Part shown: positions 28,821 to 32,278 of the stretch, in pieces
How the letters are laid out: the number at the start of each line of letters is the position of its first letter
How positions within the stretch are numbered: position 1 is the first letter of the stretch
NCBI GenBank assembly: GCA_024275195.1
Contig: JAJRZP010000151.1
Span: 1-32,278, forward strand
From: Chloroflexota bacterium
GTDB taxonomy: Bacteria; Chloroflexota; Dehalococcoidia; Lucifugimonadales; Lucifugimonadaceae
Reading direction: 5' to 3'
DNA length: 32,278 nt
Made by a program: the position numbers and the translations under genes
The notes under the pieces: model-generated
Told to the model about the DNA's origin: nothing
What the model saw: only the letters and a program-made list of their open reading frames with translations
Database searches by the model: none

Positions 28821-29861
28821 ATGCATTTAGTAAATTGGCGCAGGCGCGCCGTACTTTTACTTACTGTTTTGTTTGCTATGTTCAGTACGGCTACAGCCCT
28901 CGCCCATGAAGGACGAGATGTGGGTGACTACAATCTGGTTGTGTCGTTTATCAGCGAACCGGCCGTCGAGGGGATGCTCAACGGCGTCCTGCTCAGTGTT
29001 TCCTCGCTAAAAGATGAAGGCCACAGCGATACCGCGACAGACCATGCTGACGAAACGAGCCATGAGATCGATCTGGTCTCCCATGGCGGTGTCTTTGTTG
29101 GTGAACTCGATGCAGGTGGTCAGTACGAGTTCACTTTCAGTGGTGATTTCGAGGGGATGACCGTCCCATTTCATGCGCATCCTGTCGAGACCGAGGGATC
29201 GATAATGATCGGCACCGATAATCCGGTGTCAGATGAAGTGGTCGTTGAGATCCGCGAGAGTGGATTTGGTCCTGCCATGGTAATGATTCAGGCAGGCACC
29301 ACCGTTAGATTCGAAAACCGAATGACCGACCCCACCGTGGTCATGAGCGGTCTGCTCGGAGAGACCGTTGCGTCCTCTGGCGGTTCAATAGCGACTGACG
29401 GGGTTTCTGGTATCAGAACATTGGAGGTCGAGGTTACACACATAGCGTCTGAAGTGTCGCAGACCATGGATTTCGAGGAGGATTTCATAAATCCAGGTCA
29501 GTACAAAGCTGAGTTCATTCCGACCTCACCGGGACCATACCGTTTTCGTATTTTCGGAGAGATCGAAGGTCAGGGTATCGATGAGACATTCGAATCGAGT
29601 AACACGACATTCGATGAAGTGATATCCGCATCCAATCTTCAATTTCCAGTACAGCTTGCGGCTCCGCGTGAAACAGAAAATGCCGCCCGCGGCGCGTTCG
29701 ACGCAGCAAGCGTTGCTGAGGCTAAGGCAACTGACGCCTCTAGCTCAGCATCGACAGCTACTTTGTTGGGTGTAGTTGCCCTGTTACTTGGCCTGTCGGG
29801 CTTGATTCTCGGTGGATTGGCATTCCAACGTTCTGGTAGCAAAGAGTGGACGAAAAAGTAG
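28821..29861 (+). CDS. Secreted, C-terminally membrane-anchored cupredoxin-like protein
   Basis: Signal peptide (RRAVLLLTVLFAMFSTATALAHEG), VMIQAGTTVRFENRMTDPTVVMSG and PGQYKAEFIPTSPGPYRFRIFGE (cupredoxin-like), C-terminal TM. Confidence 0.7.
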   Translation: MHLVNWRRRAVLLLTVLFAMFSTATALAHEGRDVGDYNLVVSFISEPAVEGMLNGVLLSVSSLKDEGHSDTATDHADETSHEIDLVSHGGVFVGELDAGGQYEFTFSGDFEGMTVPFHAHPVETEGSIMIGTDNPVSDEVVVEIRESGFGPAMVMIQAGTTVRFENRMTDPTVVMSGLLGETVASSGGSIATDGVSGIRTLEVEVTHIASEVSQTMDFEEDFINPGQYKAEFIPTSPGPYRFRIFGEIEGQGIDETFESSNTTFDEVISASNLQFPVQLAAPRETENAARGAFDAASVAEAKATDASSSASTATLLGVVALLLGLSGLILGGLAFQRSGSKEWTKK

Positions 29862-29869
29862 GAGATCAG

Positions 29870-30055
29870 ATGACACCGATACCGTTTGAACCGAATTACA
29901 TCCCCCTGCTTCATGGAGCAGGGGGTGGGTATGACGAGTTGATCATATTTGGCGGAATCGGTGCACTTTTACTTGTGCTGGGATTCTTGTCGTGGAAGGC
30001 AAGCAAAGACAAAGAGCACCGACGTAAAACGCGGAAGGCGCGACGAAAAAGATGA
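29870..30055 (+). CDS. Small single-pass membrane protein with basic C-terminus
   Basis: MTPIPFEPNYIPLLHGAGGGYDELIIFGGIGALLLVLGFLSWKASKDKEHRRKTRKARRKR; 4-bp ATGA overlap with the next gene. Confidence 0.65.
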   Translation: MTPIPFEPNYIPLLHGAGGGYDELIIFGGIGALLLVLGFLSWKASKDKEHRRKTRKARRKR

Positions 30056-32278
30056 ACCGAATATTCCGTTCAGGTGCCCTCAGGTCTAAGTTTTTACTTG
30101 GCCTGATTGCATTGACGATGATCTCCGCATACCTGGCTTCTCTGGCTACAACCGTGGAGGCACATGGAAACCAGATCAATTCGAGTCCGGCACCGAATAC
30201 GGTGCTTGAATCTTCCCCTGATCGTGTGATCGTGTGGTTTAGCGAGCCAATTGAAGAGACGTTCAGCGTTGTCACGGTATTGAACTCGGCTGCCGAGCGC
30301 GTCGATCTCGACGATTCAGCCCGCGATCCCTCTGTGCCATCTGCGATCTCGGTCGGACTGCCTCCTCTCGAAAACGACACTTACACGGTGGTATGGAAAA
30401 ACCTGTCATCGGTCGACGGACACAAAGTGATCGGATCGTATGTATTCGCAGTCGGCGAGTCGCTTTCGGCCGGTGCCCAGATCGCCGCGACAGAGCAACC
30501 ACTGCTCCAATCCGTTGCGGATCCGTGGCTGCGTTGGCTCGTATACCTAACTCTTGCAATGGTTATAGGCGGACTGACGTTCGAACTGTTCATCGGGGTT
30601 CCGGTTGTCTACGGTGATTCGTCCAAGAAAAGTTGGCAGATTGTTGGCACAGCAGTTTCGGCTGTGTGGTCTCGATTTGCGGTCATGGCGCTTGGTGTAC
30701 TTGTGCTCGCCATGCTTGGGCAACTACTTCAGCAGGCGAGCGTCCTGGCTGGGAGTGCATGGTTCGCCGTGGATTTCGAAGTATTGCGTTCCGTCGTTCT
30801 GGATAGTGGCTGGGGACGGCTCTGGACATACCGGTTCATCGCAGTAATCGGCATTTGGGTTCTGTTCTTCATTGCAAGGCGATCAGCCGCCCCAACCGAG
30901 GTTTACGAGGAAGACGGTGATGAAAATGAGCCAGAACTGGAAGGCACGTTAGCTGGCGATTCAGTGGCCGCACAGGCAGCGACTGTGCTTGGGCTGGTAT
31001 TCATGGGATTAGTCGCAGCCGGTAGCCACAATGCTGCGACACCATCAGCAGTAAAAGTTCTTGCAATCGTTACGGATTTTGTTCATCTCGTTGCTTCGAT
31101 GATATGGATTGGCGGCGTGATGTATCTGGCGATCGCGGTGCCGTTGTTCGTTCGGAGGTTAGGGATAGGCGACGGGGCGAAATTTTTAAACTCGGCAATT
31201 CCACGTTTCACTGTGTTGGGATTGCTCAGCGCGGGGATTCTTGTGACGACAGGCATCTTCTCAAGCTACATGCAGGTCACCGTACCGGAAGCAACGGCCA
31301 CACCTTACGGTTGGTTCTTTATCGGGAAGCTACTACTCGTTGTTCCGCTATTCGGTGTAGCGGCATTCAACGGCTTTAAGCTGGCGAGACGATTCGGGCG
31401 CGGCACAGAGAAGCGACTCGAAAAATCGCTTGTGGCTGAGGTTGTAATTGCTGTATCAGTGCTTATCACGGTCGGTTGGTTGGCTAGCCTGGAACCGGCT
31501 CGCCAGTACGCGGGTCGGACGGGAATTGGTGTCGAGGATGAGGTGGTCTACCAGGACACCGCCGAAGGCACGGAGTTCGATATAAGTATCAGCCCGGCCG
31601 AGGTTGGAGAGAATGATGTCGTCGTTCAGATCTCCAATCCAAGTGGTGAAGCAATTGAAAACGCGGTCGACGTGCGAGTCCGGCTCAAATTCGTCGATGA
31701 TGATCTTGGCGAACCGTTGGTATCGCTTGAGGATACGGGGGCCGGGATCTGGCGACTCAGCGCCGCACAACTGAATATTTCCGGCGAGTACCAGGCTGAA
31801 GTTGTTGTGCAGCGTCCGGATGCTTTCGATGCACGTACCGCGTTTCGCTTTGATGCCAGATCGACTGCAACAGCCGCGGACACGATTAAACCCGATACCG
31901 AGACCGCGAATTTTCTGTTCGGGTTACAACTGTTGATGATCGGTGGTTTCGTTGCGGTACTCGGATTTCGAGGCAAAATAGTGCCATCGATATTCAGCAT
32001 CAGGAAACCGCAAGCAACCATGCTGGCTCCCGGTGTGGTGGTCGCAGTCCTCGGCCTGCTGTTCGTGTTAAATGTGCAGGTATTGCGGGTTGGTCTTCCG
32101 GAAACCATCCGAAATCCATTTCCGCCAACAGCGGAATCAGTGGCTTTGGGCGCGCCTGCGTACACCGCCACATGTGCGGTATGTCATGGCGTGGGTGGAC
32201 TGGGTGACGGGCCAGCCGGTGCGGGCCTGCCAAAACCTCCGGCCGACCTGTTTGTCCACGTTCCTTTGCACAGCGATA
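30052..32278 (+). CDS. CopC-CopD fusion protein with C-terminal cytochrome c domain, 3' truncated by window edge
   Basis: CopC domain (HGNQINSSPAPNTVLESSPDRVIVWFSEPIEETF...DGHKVIGSYVFAVG), CopD-like TM region (DFVHLVASMIWIGGVMYLAIAVPL; GWFFIGKLLLVVPLFGVAAFNGF), then APAYTATCAVCHGVGGLGDGPAGAGLPKPPADL (CxxCH heme motif). The frame stays open to the window end, which is probably why the track omits it. Confidence 0.88.
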   Translation, partial: MNRIFRSGALRSKFLLGLIALTMISAYLASLATTVEAHGNQINSSPAPNTVLESSPDRVIVWFSEPIEETFSVVTVLNSAAERVDLDDSARDPSVPSAISVGLPPLENDTYTVVWKNLSSVDGHKVIGSYVFAVGESLSAGAQIAATEQPLLQSVADPWLRWLVYLTLAMVIGGLTFELFIGVPVVYGDSSKKSWQIVGTAVSAVWSRFAVMALGVLVLAMLGQLLQQASVLAGSAWFAVDFEVLRSVVLDSGWGRLWTYRFIAVIGIWVLFFIARRSAAPTEVYEEDGDENEPELEGTLAGDSVAAQAATVLGLVFMGLVAAGSHNAATPSAVKVLAIVTDFVHLVASMIWIGGVMYLAIAVPLFVRRLGIGDGAKFLNSAIPRFTVLGLLSAGILVTTGIFSSYMQVTVPEATATPYGWFFIGKLLLVVPLFGVAAFNGFKLARRFGRGTEKRLEKSLVAEVVIAVSVLITVGWLASLEPARQYAGRTGIGVEDEVVYQDTAEGTEFDISISPAEVGENDVVVQISNPSGEAIENAVDVRVRLKFVDDDLGEPLVSLEDTGAGIWRLSAAQLNISGEYQAEVVVQRPDAFDARTAFRFDARSTATAADTIKPDTETANFLFGLQLLMIGGFVAVLGFRGKIVPSIFSIRKPQATMLAPGVVVAVLGLLFVLNVQVLRVGLPETIRNPFPPTAESVALGAPAYTATCAVCHGVGGLGDGPAGAGLPKPPADLFVHVPLHSD

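Overview
The window is a gene-dense, roughly 32 kb bacterial chromosomal segment. The gene content (sulfatases, CocE hydrolase, MlrC peptidase, amidase, Ldh2, ceramidase-like) suggests a Chloroflexota/SAR202-type heterotroph, but that is inference only. I support about 27 protein-coding genes. I found no rRNA, confident tRNA, CRISPR array or transposase. The strongest unusual signal is on the minus strand at 7690..8394, next to a VKOR gene. A DsbA-like thioredoxin-fold gene there is split in the ORF track by one in-frame TGA. That TGA sits exactly at the first Cys of the CxxC active site (FGDFQ-[TGA]-S-V-C-ANF). It is followed 16 nt later by a perfect 7-bp stem / 6-nt loop hairpin with the geometry of a bacterial SECIS. 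This makes a candidate selenocysteine DsbA paired with VKOR. Two other conserved genes, MlrC-like and Ldh2-like, each carry one in-frame TAG with homologous-looking sequence continuing in frame. Other points of interest are a CopC-CopD-cytochrome c fusion in a His-rich secreted/cupredoxin-like cluster, a DUF2089/SHOCT-like/LiaF-like/ABC envelope locus with AT-rich palindromes upstream of the regulator, an Hpx/Atz-like amidase plus gamma-glutamyltransferase module, a LuxR-HTH fused to a membrane sensor domain, an orphan P-II protein, and a strong hairpin inside a small membrane ORF.
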